This document shows positions 32,188 to 40,201 of a stretch of DNA of 64,000 nt, piece by piece. The translations under genes and the position numbers were made by a program. The stretch lies in the NCBI GenBank assembly GCA_947165685.1, contig CAMVBK010000009.1, forward strand, positions 14,443 through 78,442. Reading direction: 5' to 3'. The DNA comes from F23-D06 sp947165685 (lineage in GTDB: Bacteria > Bacteroidota > Bacteroidia > Bacteroidales > WCHB1-69). Position 1 is the first letter of the stretch, and each line of letters opens with the position of its first letter. The notes under the pieces were generated by a model. It saw only the letters and a list, made by a program, of their open reading frames with translations. It was not told the DNA's origin and did no database searches.

Positions 32188-32595
32188 ATGAAAAAGAGTC
32201 TTCTCATATATTTTTATCTTATAACGGTTTGCTCGTTCAATTTGGTTGAAGGTACTTGCCAATCCTTTCCTCCTTTCCAACTGGCATTCACCAATTACAT
32301 CACGATATCGAATGGAGAATTCAAGGATGGTAACGACGTTTTCAAACCGCTGTGCATAAACTATCTGATTGACTATAACCAGAACACTTTAAATTCGGAA
32401 TATTACATTGCGCCTCATCATGCCTATAGTAGCATCATGAGGGATCATACAGAAACAAAAATTAGTTCTTGGTGTCTTGGGGAGTTTGACCAATACTACG
32501 TGGGTGACTTTTCTGGTGACGGCATTGACGAACTCTTCTGTGTGCAAATCATAGGTGGAACCACAGTGTATTTATCAAATACAGTGAAACATTGA
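32188..32595 (+). CDS. Short secreted FG-GAP/VCBS-type protein, probably a truncated remnant
   Basis: 135 residues with a signal peptide (~1-25, ending TCQS). The only recognisable motif is a calcium-binding FG-GAP-like unit near the end (YYVGDFSGDGIDELFC). Proteins of this type normally carry several such units and a T9SS sorting tail. Here the frame stops after the first unit, 23 bp before the next gene, so this is probably what remains of a longer gene. It starts 3 bp after the preceding T9SS gene, has similarly low GC, and may share its transcript. Confidence 0.6.
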   Translation: MKKSLLIYFYLITVCSFNLVEGTCQSFPPFQLAFTNYITISNGEFKDGNDVFKPLCINYLIDYNQNTLNSEYYIAPHHAYSSIMRDHTETKISSWCLGEFDQYYVGDFSGDGIDELFCVQIIGGTTVYLSNTVKH

Positions 32596-32618
32596 CAAAC
32601 AGTAGATTATAAGTGTAT

Positions 32619-33779
32619 ATGGAATACTTCGTAGCAAAAACCTTTGCCGGATTGGAGACCGAGCTGTTCAAGGAACTGCACGCCTTGGGTGCGCGGAACT
32701 GCGAGAAGCTCAGCCGCGCGGTGGCCTTCGAAGGCGACATGGAGATGCTGTACAAGGCGAACTACTACTGCCGCACCGCCCTGCGCATCCTCTGGCGCCA
32801 GAAGCAGTTCAAATTCCGCAGCAACCGGCAGTTCTACGAGGAGATCTTCGACTTCCCGGCGGAAAACTACCTCTCCCCGGACGGCACCCTCGCCGTGCAC
32901 GCCACCATCGTCGAATCCATCTTCAACACACCGCTCTACGCCTCCGTGCTTGCCAAGGACGCCATCTGCGACCGCTTCCGCGACCATTTCGACCGGCGGC
33001 CTTCCGTGGATAAGGAGTACCCCGACGTGCAGTTCCACCTGCATGTCTATAAGGACGAGGCGCAGCTCTTCATGGACAGTTCCGGCGAGTCGCTCCACAA
33101 GCGCGGCTACAAGGTCCGGAACCACCCGGCGCCCCTCAACGAGGTGGCCGCCGCCGCCATGATCCTGAAGAGCGGCTGGGACGGCTCCTGCGACTTCATC
33201 GACCCTATGTGCGGCGGCGCGACCCTGCTCATCGAGGCGGCCATGCAGGCCCTCCACATCCCCGCAGGCTTCTACCGCCGCGAATACGGCTTCTACCAGT
33301 GGAAGAATTTCGACCGACAGCTCTGGAAAAAGGTGCGCGACGCCGCCGACATCAAGGATGACGTGACCGTCAACTTCTACGGCTCCGACATCGACAGCCG
33401 TTACCTCGACATCGCGCGGGCGAACGTGCAGAAAGCCCGACTGCAGGATTTCATCATCCTCGAACGGCAGGATGTGCGCCGATCCTCCCCGGAAAACGTC
33501 CCCTCGGTGGTGATGATGAACCCTCCCTACGGCGAACGCCTCTCTGTGGATGACATCAGCACCCTGTACCGCGAAATCGGGGACACGCTGAAGAAACGCT
33601 ATGCCGGCTGCAAGGCCTACGTCATCAGCTCCGACAAGGAAGCCCTGAAGCACATCGGCCTGAAGCCGTCGCGCAAGTGGCCCATGCTCAACGGCTCCTT
33701 GGAGTGCCTGTTCCAGGAATATGAGCTCTTCGCGGGCGACCGTAAACAGTTTGTGACACGTAAAAACCAGCCGGAATGA
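32619..33779 (+). CDS. THUMP-domain rRNA N2-guanine methyltransferase (RlmL-like)
   Basis: 386 residues. An N-terminal THUMP domain (~1-155; EYFVAKTFAGLETELFKELHALGA) precedes a class I SAM methyltransferase domain with motif I DFIDPMCGGATLLIEAA, GSDIDSRYLDIARANV, and the catalytic NPPYGERL that marks N2-guanine methyltransferases. It corresponds to the N-terminal half of E. coli RlmKL, which methylates G2445 of 23S rRNA; the RlmK half is absent, as is usual in Bacteroidota. The ATG at 32619 is preferred over a GTG at 32613. Its stop overlaps the next start by 4 nt. Confidence 0.93.
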   Translation: MEYFVAKTFAGLETELFKELHALGARNCEKLSRAVAFEGDMEMLYKANYYCRTALRILWRQKQFKFRSNRQFYEEIFDFPAENYLSPDGTLAVHATIVESIFNTPLYASVLAKDAICDRFRDHFDRRPSVDKEYPDVQFHLHVYKDEAQLFMDSSGESLHKRGYKVRNHPAPLNEVAAAAMILKSGWDGSCDFIDPMCGGATLLIEAAMQALHIPAGFYRREYGFYQWKNFDRQLWKKVRDAADIKDDVTVNFYGSDIDSRYLDIARANVQKARLQDFIILERQDVRRSSPENVPSVVMMNPPYGERLSVDDISTLYREIGDTLKKRYAGCKAYVISSDKEALKHIGLKPSRKWPMLNGSLECLFQEYELFAGDRKQFVTRKNQPE

Positions 33780-34855
33780 GTCGTAAAATATTGATAGTTG
33801 GTGTTTTAGTGCTTTCCGTTTTGTACGGCCATGCGCAGAGCAAATACAGCAACGAGTTTCTCTCGTTGGGTCTCGGTGCGCGCGGACTGGCCATGTCGAA
33901 CACGATGTGCGCCCTCACCGACGACGTGACTTCCGCCTACTGGAATCCCGCCGGACTGACTCGCATGGACAAGCGCTACCAGCTCGCCCTGATGCACGCC
34001 GAGTATTTCGCCGGCATTGCCAAGTACGACTACGGCGGCCTCGCCTACAAGATCGACACCAACCAGTCGGTGGCCTTCTCCTACATCCGCTTTGGGGTGG
34101 ACAATATCATGAATACCACGCAACTGATTGATGACCAGGGGAATGTTGATTACAATCGCATTACCTACTTCTCGGCGGCCGACAACGCCTTCCTGCTGAG
34201 TTACGCGTATGCGTTCCCGCAGGTGCCCGGGCTCTCGGTGGGCGCGAACGCCAAGATCGTGCACCGGAAAATCGGCAAGTTCGCCCGCTCGTGGGGCTTC
34301 GGGCTCGACTTCGGGTTGATGTACAACCGCAAGGGCTGGCAGGCGGGCGTGATGCTGCGCGACGGCACCTCCACGTTCAACGCATGGCGCTACTCGCTCA
34401 CCGATGACGTGATTGCCGTCTTCGAGCAGACTGGCAACGAAATTCCCGAGAACGACCTCGAACTGACCGTTCCGGCGTTGATGCTGGGTGGCGGTAAAAC
34501 GGTCCACTTCGGGAAAGGATTCCACGGGACGTTCGCCATCGGTCTCGATTGTACTTTCGATGGAAAGCGCAATGCGTTGATTAAGAGTAATTTTATGAGC
34601 GTTGACCCGCATTTGGGCATGGAGTTCGACTACAAGAAGATTGTCGCTCTGCGCATGGGTGTCGGCAATTTCCAGCGCGAACCCGACTACGACGGCAAGA
34701 TGAAGACCACGCTGCAGATCAACTTTGGGGTAGGGGTATGTATAAAAAATATTGTATCCATCGACTACGCCTTCACCGATTTGGGCAATCTCTCCATCGC
34801 GCAGTATTCGCATATTGTTTCGTTAAAAGTGGCTATCGATAAATTCAAAAAATAA
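33776..34855 (+). CDS. PorV/PorQ-family outer-membrane protein
   Basis: 359 residues. A signal peptide (1-21, ending GHAQ) precedes SNEFLSLGLGARGLAMSNT and ALTDDVTSAYWNPAGL, the FadL-like signature of the PorV/PorQ (UPF0164) family. The rest alternates in the manner of a 14-strand barrel. PorV shuttles T9SS substrates and PorQ is a T9SS accessory protein; which of the two roles, if either, this copy has is uncertain. The ATG overlaps the methyltransferase stop (ATGA), so translation is coupled. It ends 4 bp before deoC. Confidence 0.87.
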   Translation: MSRKILIVGVLVLSVLYGHAQSKYSNEFLSLGLGARGLAMSNTMCALTDDVTSAYWNPAGLTRMDKRYQLALMHAEYFAGIAKYDYGGLAYKIDTNQSVAFSYIRFGVDNIMNTTQLIDDQGNVDYNRITYFSAADNAFLLSYAYAFPQVPGLSVGANAKIVHRKIGKFARSWGFGLDFGLMYNRKGWQAGVMLRDGTSTFNAWRYSLTDDVIAVFEQTGNEIPENDLELTVPALMLGGGKTVHFGKGFHGTFAIGLDCTFDGKRNALIKSNFMSVDPHLGMEFDYKKIVALRMGVGNFQREPDYDGKMKTTLQINFGVGVCIKNIVSIDYAFTDLGNLSIAQYSHIVSLKVAIDKFKK

Positions 34856-34859
34856 TATC

Positions 34860-35732
34860 ATGCAAGACAATCCCAAAACCATTACCATTCAAAAATTTCC
34901 CTTTTCCGAGTCGCAGTTCCTGCAGCGCGTGGCGGCTGATTCCCGGCTTTCGGTCACGCCGGCCGACGAACTTGCGATGTGCCGCACGATACTGGGCTGC
35001 ATCGACCTGACCACCTTGGAGGGATCGGACACGCGCGAGAAGGTGTCCAAGCTTTGTGAAACCGCCGTCTCCTTCCGCAACGAGGCTCGCCAGATTCCTT
35101 CGACGGCCTCGGTGTGCGTCTATCCGCCGTTCGTGGCCTTGGCGAAGGAGAAGCTGGCCGGGACGGGGGTCAAGGTGGCCTCCGTGGCGGGCGCGTTCCC
35201 GTCAGGGCAGCTGCCGATCGGCCTGAAGGTCGCGGAGGTGGAGTACGCGGTGTCGCAGGGCGCCGACGAAATCGACATGGTCATCTCCCGGGGCACGTTC
35301 CTCGAAGGGAAGTTCCAGGAGGTCTATAACGAAATCTGCGCCATCCGGAAAGCCTGTCCGCAGCAGAAACTGAAGGTGATTCTGGAGACCGGAGAGTTGC
35401 AGACTCCGCAGAATATTTTCCGGGCCTCGCAGCTCGCCATCCATGCCGGCGCCGACTTTCTGAAAACTTCCACGGGCAAAATCGCCGTCAATGCCACCCC
35501 TGAGGCGTTCTGGGTGATGATGTTCGCCATCAAGCAGCATTTCCAGAACACGGGCAAAAAAGTGGGCATAAAAGTGGCCGGTGGGGTGTCGGAATTGCCT
35601 CAGGCATACATATATTTGAACATTTGGCGTAAAAATATGGGCAAAGAATGGGTGTCTCCGGACCTCTTCAGGGTGGGCACCAGCCGCCTCGCCACAAAGG
35701 TTTTCGGCAAAATTCAAGAAAATTTTGTATAA
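34860..35732 (+). CDS. deoC: Deoxyribose-phosphate aldolase
   Basis: 290 residues, class I aldolase with a TIM barrel. The Schiff-base Lys is in ADFLKTSTGKI and the second active-site Lys is in KVGIKVAGGV. CIDLTTLEG near the N-terminus and ASVAGAFPSGQL are further DeoC landmarks, the Pro-Ser-Gly form being typical of the Bacteroidota branch. It cleaves 2-deoxyribose-5-phosphate to glyceraldehyde-3-phosphate and acetaldehyde in nucleoside catabolism. It is 4 bp downstream of the porV-like gene, in the same unit, with no functional link evident. Confidence 0.96.
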   Translation: MQDNPKTITIQKFPFSESQFLQRVAADSRLSVTPADELAMCRTILGCIDLTTLEGSDTREKVSKLCETAVSFRNEARQIPSTASVCVYPPFVALAKEKLAGTGVKVASVAGAFPSGQLPIGLKVAEVEYAVSQGADEIDMVISRGTFLEGKFQEVYNEICAIRKACPQQKLKVILETGELQTPQNIFRASQLAIHAGADFLKTSTGKIAVNATPEAFWVMMFAIKQHFQNTGKKVGIKVAGGVSELPQAYIYLNIWRKNMGKEWVSPDLFRVGTSRLATKVFGKIQENFV

Positions 35733-35735
35733 GTG

Positions 35736-35765
35736 TTGGATTATAAAGAAATTATTGTATTTTTG
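35736..35765 (+). promoter_or_regulatory. Promoter of the HU gene
   Basis: TTG (35736-35738), a 19-nt spacer and TATTTTTG (35758-35765). The leader is ~40 nt. It starts 4 nt after the deoC stop. Confidence 0.8.
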
Positions 35766-35810
35766 CAGCCCGAAATTTTTTAGTTACAAATCAAACAAAT
35801 TAAAGTAGTT

Positions 35811-36095
35811 ATGACTAAAGCAGAAATTGTAAATGAGATTTCCAACCGCACTGGTTATGAGAAGAATAGCGTGCAAACCATCGTCGAGGCCTTCATGGAA
35901 TCCGTGAAGAAGACCATGGTGAACGGCGAGAACGTTTATCTGAGAAGCTTCGGTAGCTTTATCGTGAAACACAGAGCCGAGAAGACGGCCCGCAATATCT
36001 CTAAAAACGAGACTATCACCATCAAGGCGCACAACATTCCGGCTTTCAAACCGTGCAAGGACTTCGTCGAAGCAGTCAAGAAAAACACTAAATAA
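35811..36095 (+). CDS. HU-type DNA-binding protein
   Basis: 94 residues, the normal HU size. TKAEIVNEISNRTGYEKNSV, the GENVYLRSFGSFIVKHRAEKTARN arm and IPAFKPCKDFVEAVK are all HU/IHF landmarks. The arm tip reads IPAFKP where HU proteins have a VPAFKP-type Pro. It compacts DNA and stabilises bends as a dimer. It is followed by a tiny ribosomal gene, a terminator-like hairpin and rng, an order often conserved in Bacteroidales. Confidence 0.96.
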   Translation: MTKAEIVNEISNRTGYEKNSVQTIVEAFMESVKKTMVNGENVYLRSFGSFIVKHRAEKTARNISKNETITIKAHNIPAFKPCKDFVEAVKKNTK

Positions 36096-36121
36096 TTATA
36101 ATCATTCAATAAGTATTCATT

Positions 36122-36211
36122 ATGCCTAGCGGAAAAAAACGTAAACGTGCGAAAATGAACACGCACAAGCGCAAGAAAAGACTGAGAAAGAACAGACATA
36201 AGAACAGATAG
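36122..36211 (+). CDS. Tiny basic AURKAIP1/COX24-type (bTHX-like) ribosomal protein
   Basis: 29 residues starting MPSGKKRKRAKMNTHKRKKR and ending LRKNRHKNR. It is almost entirely basic and matches the AURKAIP1/COX24 domain mini-proteins found across Bacteroidota, thought to sit on the small ribosomal subunit like THX. It lies 26 bp after HU and probably shares its transcript. Confidence 0.93.
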   Translation: MPSGKKRKRAKMNTHKRKKRLRKNRHKNR

Positions 36212-36232
36212 TTCTTGCGTGTACAAAAAATG

Positions 36233-36276
36233 AAAACTAAATGGCCCGTCCCGGTCATTTAGTTTTCTTTTCTTTT
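36233..36276 (+). terminator. Terminator/attenuator-like hairpin between the bTHX-like gene and rng
   Basis: A perfect 11-bp stem (AAAACTAAATG/CATTTAGTTTT) with a 12-nt GC-rich loop is followed by CTTTTCTTTT. The tract ends ~5 nt before the rng ATG (36282), leaving no room for a separate promoter, so rng expression would need read-through. Confidence 0.85.
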
Positions 36277-36281
36277 ATAAT

Positions 36282-37868
36282 ATGGAGAACAATCAAACAG
36301 AAGTCACAAAAGAAATCATCATCACCTCGCATACGAACGAGGTGCAGGTCGCGCTTTTGGAAGACAAGAAGCTGATGGAGATTCACACGGAGAAGTCCTC
36401 CGCGCAGTTTTCTGTGGGTGACATCTATCTCGGCAAGGTGAAGAAGATCATGCCCGGACTCAACGCCGCTTTCGTCGATGTGGGAAGCGAGCGTGAAGCC
36501 TTCTTGCACTACCTTGACCTCGGCATTCACGGCCGGACAATCAACGCCTTCGTGAGCCAGGCCATTACGACAGGGAAACGGAGCATCAGCCGCGTGCAGT
36601 ACTTGGACGAAATCCCCAAGAACGGCAAAATCAGCGACGTGATTACCTCCGGACAGCAAATCATGGTGCAGGTCGCCAAGGAGCCCATCTCCACCAAAGG
36701 CCCCCGCATCACCACCGAAATATCCTTTGCCGGACGTTACCTCGTCTTGGTGCCGTTCGGAGACAAAGTGTCTGTGTCCCAGAAAATTAAGAGCAGCGAA
36801 GAGCGTAAGCGCCTGCGCACGGCCGTGCAGAGCATCCGCCCGCGCAACTTCGGTATCATCGTGCGCACCGTCGCCGAGCACAAGCCTGTGGAGGAACTCT
36901 CCGCCGATCTCGACATGCTGCGCTATCGCTGGGACACCACCGTGGAGAACCTCTTCGCCTCCAAAGCCCCCGTCCGCCTTGCCCAAGAGGAGAATCGCAT
37001 CTCCGCCTTGCTGCGCGACTTCCTCAACGACTCTTTCCACGCCATCTATGTCGATACGCCGGAAATTTTCACTGAAGTGAAAAACTACCTGCATGTCCAT
37101 GCCCCTGAACAAGAGTCCATTGTTAACCTCTACACAGACAAACGCCCCATCTTCGACTATTTCAACGTCGCCAAGCAGATCAAAGGCTCCTTCGGCAAGG
37201 TGGTCACTGTGAAGAACGGCGTTTATCTGATCATCGAACACACCGAGGCCATGCACGTCATCGACGTGAACAGCGGCAATCGGGTGAAATCCTCCCAGAC
37301 ACCGGAGCAGAATGCGCTGAACACCAATATGATAGCTGCCCAGGAAATAGCACGGCAACTGCGTTTGCGCGACATGGGCGGCATCATCACCATCGACTTC
37401 GTCGATCTGCACGACGCCGGTAACAAGGCAACGCTGAACAGAGCCATGGCCGAGTTCATGCGCAACGACAAGGCCAAGCATACTATCCTGCCGCTCAATA
37501 AGTTCGGACTGATTCAGATCACCCGCCAGCGCGTGCGCCAGGCCACCATCATCGAGAACACGGAAGTCTGCCCGACCTGCAAGGGCACCGGCAAAATCAA
37601 GCCGCCAATCGTCATCGAGGACGAAATCGAAAACGCGCTCGAATTCCTTTACGAACGGCAGCACGAGCCCAAAATCACCGTGGTGACGCACCCCTTTGTC
37701 TATGCCTACCTGACCAAGGGCATCCCGTCCATCCGGACGAAATGGAGTTTCCGGTTCAAAAAGTTTGTCAAAATCGTGTCCAATCAGAGCAGTCGCCTGA
37801 CCGAGGTACACTACCTGAACGAACGCGGCGAGGACATTGTCCTGTGGAACGAACCCGCACGCGAGTAG
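36282..37868 (+). CDS. rng: Ribonuclease E/G family
   Basis: 528 residues, RNase G length. An S1-type domain with an insertion (~40-120; GDIYLGKVKKIMPGLNAAFVD and EAFLHYLDLG) precedes the RNase E/G core. The Mg-binding segment includes VIDVNSGNRV and ITIDFVDL. The Zn-link is CPTCKGTGK, which joins subunits. It lacks the long C-terminal scaffold of RNase E. It processes rRNA ends and decays mRNA. The gene is preceded within a few nt by a terminator-like hairpin, a possible autoregulatory site. Confidence 0.96.
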   Translation: MENNQTEVTKEIIITSHTNEVQVALLEDKKLMEIHTEKSSAQFSVGDIYLGKVKKIMPGLNAAFVDVGSEREAFLHYLDLGIHGRTINAFVSQAITTGKRSISRVQYLDEIPKNGKISDVITSGQQIMVQVAKEPISTKGPRITTEISFAGRYLVLVPFGDKVSVSQKIKSSEERKRLRTAVQSIRPRNFGIIVRTVAEHKPVEELSADLDMLRYRWDTTVENLFASKAPVRLAQEENRISALLRDFLNDSFHAIYVDTPEIFTEVKNYLHVHAPEQESIVNLYTDKRPIFDYFNVAKQIKGSFGKVVTVKNGVYLIIEHTEAMHVIDVNSGNRVKSSQTPEQNALNTNMIAAQEIARQLRLRDMGGIITIDFVDLHDAGNKATLNRAMAEFMRNDKAKHTILPLNKFGLIQITRQRVRQATIIENTEVCPTCKGTGKIKPPIVIEDEIENALEFLYERQHEPKITVVTHPFVYAYLTKGIPSIRTKWSFRFKKFVKIVSNQSSRLTEVHYLNERGEDIVLWNEPARE

Positions 37869-37869
37869 C

Positions 37870-38316
37870 ATGACGGAGATTCCCGCAGACATTATGACGA
37901 AAATGGAACGTTTCTGTGCTTATCAGGAACGTTGTGAGAATGACGTGAGACGTAAACTCACGTCATTCCATCTTTCTGAAAGCCAGGAAGATGAAATAAT
38001 CCAGCTTCTGACCGACGGCCGTTTCATCAATGAGGAACGCTACGTGGAGTCCTTCGTCCGCAGCAAAGTGAAAGCCGCCTGGGGAAGACAGAAGATCGTG
38101 GCGGGACTGCGAGCGAAGGGCATCGGCAATGCGTTGATACAGCGTTTCTGCACGGAAATTTCCGAAGACGACTATCGCAGCCAGCTGCTCGGCGCAGCGG
38201 AGAAGTGGCGCCGTACACACCCCGACGAACCCCAGAACAGTCCCAAGCTGGTACGGCACCTCCTCTCGAAGGGCTATGCCATCCACGAGATCATGTCTAT
38301 GCTGGACTTTAGTTGA
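37870..38316 (+). CDS. recX: Regulatory protein RecX
   Basis: 148 residues, RecX length. The three-helix repeats are visible: RFCAYQERCENDVRRKL, LLTDGRFINEERYVESFVRSK and KVKAAWGRQKIVAGLRAKGI, then LVRHLLSKGYAIHEIM. RecX binds RecA filaments and limits recombination. recA is not in the window. The ATG at 37870 is 1 bp after the rng stop; a second ATG at 37894 is possible. Confidence 0.92.
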   Translation: MTEIPADIMTKMERFCAYQERCENDVRRKLTSFHLSESQEDEIIQLLTDGRFINEERYVESFVRSKVKAAWGRQKIVAGLRAKGIGNALIQRFCTEISEDDYRSQLLGAAEKWRRTHPDEPQNSPKLVRHLLSKGYAIHEIMSMLDFS

Positions 38317-38321
38317 CCGAT

Positions 38322-38390
38322 ATTCCTTAATAGCCTGTTAGGGCGACATACATTCAACTCTGGGTGAACAAAGTGAGCCCTGGGACGATT
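38322..38390 (+). repeat. Dispersed intergenic element, copy 2 (decayed)
   Basis: Shares ATTCCTT, AGGGCG, GGGTGA and GAGCCCTGGG in order and near-equal spacing with 12121-12190. The 5' arm of the hairpin has changed to CTCTGGG, so the stem no longer forms. It starts 5 nt after the recX stop. Confidence 0.6.
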
Positions 38391-38411
38391 CCATCAATAA
38401 GTAACGATAAT

Positions 38412-39248
38412 ATGAAAATGAAGAAAATAGCAATTGGAATTGGGGCAGCCTGTGCCCTGCTGCTCGTGACCGGCTTGTTGGTCAAAGGGAAAGGCTCCTC
38501 GCGCCCGTCGCAGGCGACAGTGGCCGCCTCCTCTGTCGAAACCTCGTTTGTCAATAGCGGATCATACGAAGTCCCGCGCTTCAGCCGGGTTCGAAAACAT
38601 TCACAACAGATTGAGCATAAGGCCTATACGGTTGACTACAACGAGGAGTGGCGGTTGCCGAACTGGGTGGCCTATTCGTTGACGGACCAGCAGACGAAGG
38701 GACCGGTGGAGCGTTACAACAAGTTCATGCCCGACCCGCAGGTGAAAGGCGCCACCGCGCAGTTCTGGGACTACCGGAACAGCGCCTACGACCGTGGGCA
38801 CATGGTGCCGGCCGGCGACATGAAGTGGGACCAGACCGCCATGATGGAGTGCTTCTACCTGAGTAACATCTGCCCGCAAAACCATGCCCTCAACGAGGGT
38901 GATTGGAACTATTTGGAGAACCGTGTGCGCGGATGGGCAAACTTCTTCGGCAAGGTCTATGTCGCCTGCGGTCCGATTGTTTCCGAGCATCCGGCGGTGA
39001 TCGGCGAGAACTGCATCGCCGTGCCCGACTCGTTCTTCAAAGTGGTGCTGTGTGACATGCGCGGCACGTGGAATGCCATCGGTTTCGTCTATCCGAACGA
39101 TGGTACACCCCACAACTTGTCGTTTTATTGCCGGACGGTCGACCAGGTGGAGGAAATCACGGGCATCGACTTCTTCCCTGGTTTGCCCGATGATATTGAG
39201 AACAGTGTGGAAAAAACATATAATAAAGAATCTTGGCGAATTCGTTGA
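38412..39248 (+). CDS. DNA/RNA non-specific endonuclease, membrane-anchored or exported
   Basis: 278 residues. An N-terminal hydrophobic stretch (KKIAIGIGAACALLLVTGLLV) acts as a signal or anchor. The nuclease domain (~75-270) carries the catalytic YDRGHMVPAGDM motif (DRGH His) and the metal-binding LSNICPQNHALNEGDWNYLE (Asn). This is the NUC/EndA-type fold. It would degrade extracellular or periplasmic nucleic acid for nutrition or defence. The start at 38412 (or 38418) is chosen because the upstream frame reads through the intergenic element. Confidence 0.93.
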   Translation: MKMKKIAIGIGAACALLLVTGLLVKGKGSSRPSQATVAASSVETSFVNSGSYEVPRFSRVRKHSQQIEHKAYTVDYNEEWRLPNWVAYSLTDQQTKGPVERYNKFMPDPQVKGATAQFWDYRNSAYDRGHMVPAGDMKWDQTAMMECFYLSNICPQNHALNEGDWNYLENRVRGWANFFGKVYVACGPIVSEHPAVIGENCIAVPDSFFKVVLCDMRGTWNAIGFVYPNDGTPHNLSFYCRTVDQVEEITGIDFFPGLPDDIENSVEKTYNKESWRIR

Positions 39249-39269
39249 CGAACGTATTGTTTCTTTTTT

Positions 39270-39277
39270 TACTTTTG
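39270..39277 (+). promoter_or_regulatory. -7 element of the small helical protein pair
   Basis: TACTTTTG, ~28 nt before the ATG at 39305. Confidence 0.65.
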
Positions 39278-39304
39278 CGGCCTAAAACTTAAAATTTCAA
39301 GAAA

Positions 39305-39733
39305 ATGACAGAAAACGATCCTCAAAACGGAAACAAGAGTTTCCTCCAGAAGGTTCTGGACAAGTTTAAATCGACGTCCGAAAAGGTCGCCGATAAGGTG
39401 GAAGACACCATCGACGACATGAAGGAGTCCGAATTTGGCGAAAAGGTCTCCAATGCGGCTCAGAAGGTCGGCGACAAAGCCAAGGACATGATCCAGGATG
39501 TCAAGGACAGTGAGTTTGCCGACAAACTTGACGACATGAAGGATGCCGTGGTGGACAAAGCCCGGGATCTGGGCGGCGACGTGACCAATTTCTGCGCCGA
39601 CAAGATGAAGAAGGTCATCGGCAAAATCAACTTCGATGAGACGTTGAGCTCCCTTCGGGAAAGACAGGAAAAGACCGGGCGCGACATGTCGGGTCTGATT
39701 AATTTCGTTGAAAAACTTCAAAACATTAAATAA
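39305..39733 (+). CDS. Small charged helical protein with internal repeats (LEA/YtxH-like)
   Basis: 142 residues, nearly all Lys/Asp/Glu-rich amphipathic helix. It contains internally similar segments (KVEDTIDDMKESEFGEKV and DMIQDVKDSEFADKLDDMKD) of ~32-residue period. There is no signal peptide and no membrane span. The pattern resembles late-embryogenesis-abundant or YtxH-like stress proteins, but no family is certain. It is followed after 9 bp by a TerB-like gene; the pair share one promoter. A role in stress protection is inference. Confidence 0.75.
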   Translation: MTENDPQNGNKSFLQKVLDKFKSTSEKVADKVEDTIDDMKESEFGEKVSNAAQKVGDKAKDMIQDVKDSEFADKLDDMKDAVVDKARDLGGDVTNFCADKMKKVIGKINFDETLSSLRERQEKTGRDMSGLINFVEKLQNIK

Positions 39734-39742
39734 CAGAGAATT

Positions 39743-40201
39743 ATGGCAAACATAAATATCTTGTCCCAATTGCAGGACTTACTGAAAAACGCCAACTTGA
39801 ACGATTTGCTCAAGCAGGCAGAGGTTGCCATGGGTAAAGAAAACCAGGCCAACAACAATGCGCAAGCGGAAGATAAAAAGGGCGGCGGTGTGGTCGGCAT
39901 CGTCAAGGTGCTGAAGATGCTCAAATCATTCCAGGGCGGAAAAATTCTCGGAAACTTGGGCAAACTGGCCGGTGTCTCTTCTCTGATGGGAGCCGCCACG
40001 AAGTTGCAGGAGTCTCCTGAAAACACTGAAGTTCAAGAGAATAAGCTGAATGAGCTGGATTTGATGGTGGCCATGGTCATCGAGGACGGCGTGATTTCTC
40101 CGGAAGAGGAGGAGATGCTGTCGAAGAAGGCTGAGGAACTCGGGCTGAACGTGCCGGAATTCTTGGCCGAGGTGCGCGAGAAATGCGCCCTGCAGGCTTA
40201 G
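39743..40201 (+). CDS. TerB-like small cytoplasmic protein
   Basis: 152 residues. A helical N-terminal part (NILSQLQDLLKNANLNDLLK) and a Gly-rich middle (KGGGVVGIVKVLKML, FQGGKILGNLGKLAG) precede a C-terminal segment (ELDLMVAMVIEDGVISPEEEEML) that resembles the start of TerB domains, where the DGxIsPeE part binds metal. A full TerB is ~120 residues, so only about half a domain is present. The function is unknown. The stop overlaps the convergent MutS-like gene end by 4 nt. Confidence 0.7.
   Translation: MANINILSQLQDLLKNANLNDLLKQAEVAMGKENQANNNAQAEDKKGGGVVGIVKVLKMLKSFQGGKILGNLGKLAGVSSLMGAATKLQESPENTEVQENKLNELDLMVAMVIEDGVISPEEEEMLSKKAEELGLNVPEFLAEVREKCALQA

Noticed and set aside
36255..37892. 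A 545-codon open frame on the minus strand
   Set aside because: Antisense to rng, whose identity is certain; no recognisable motif in the shadow.
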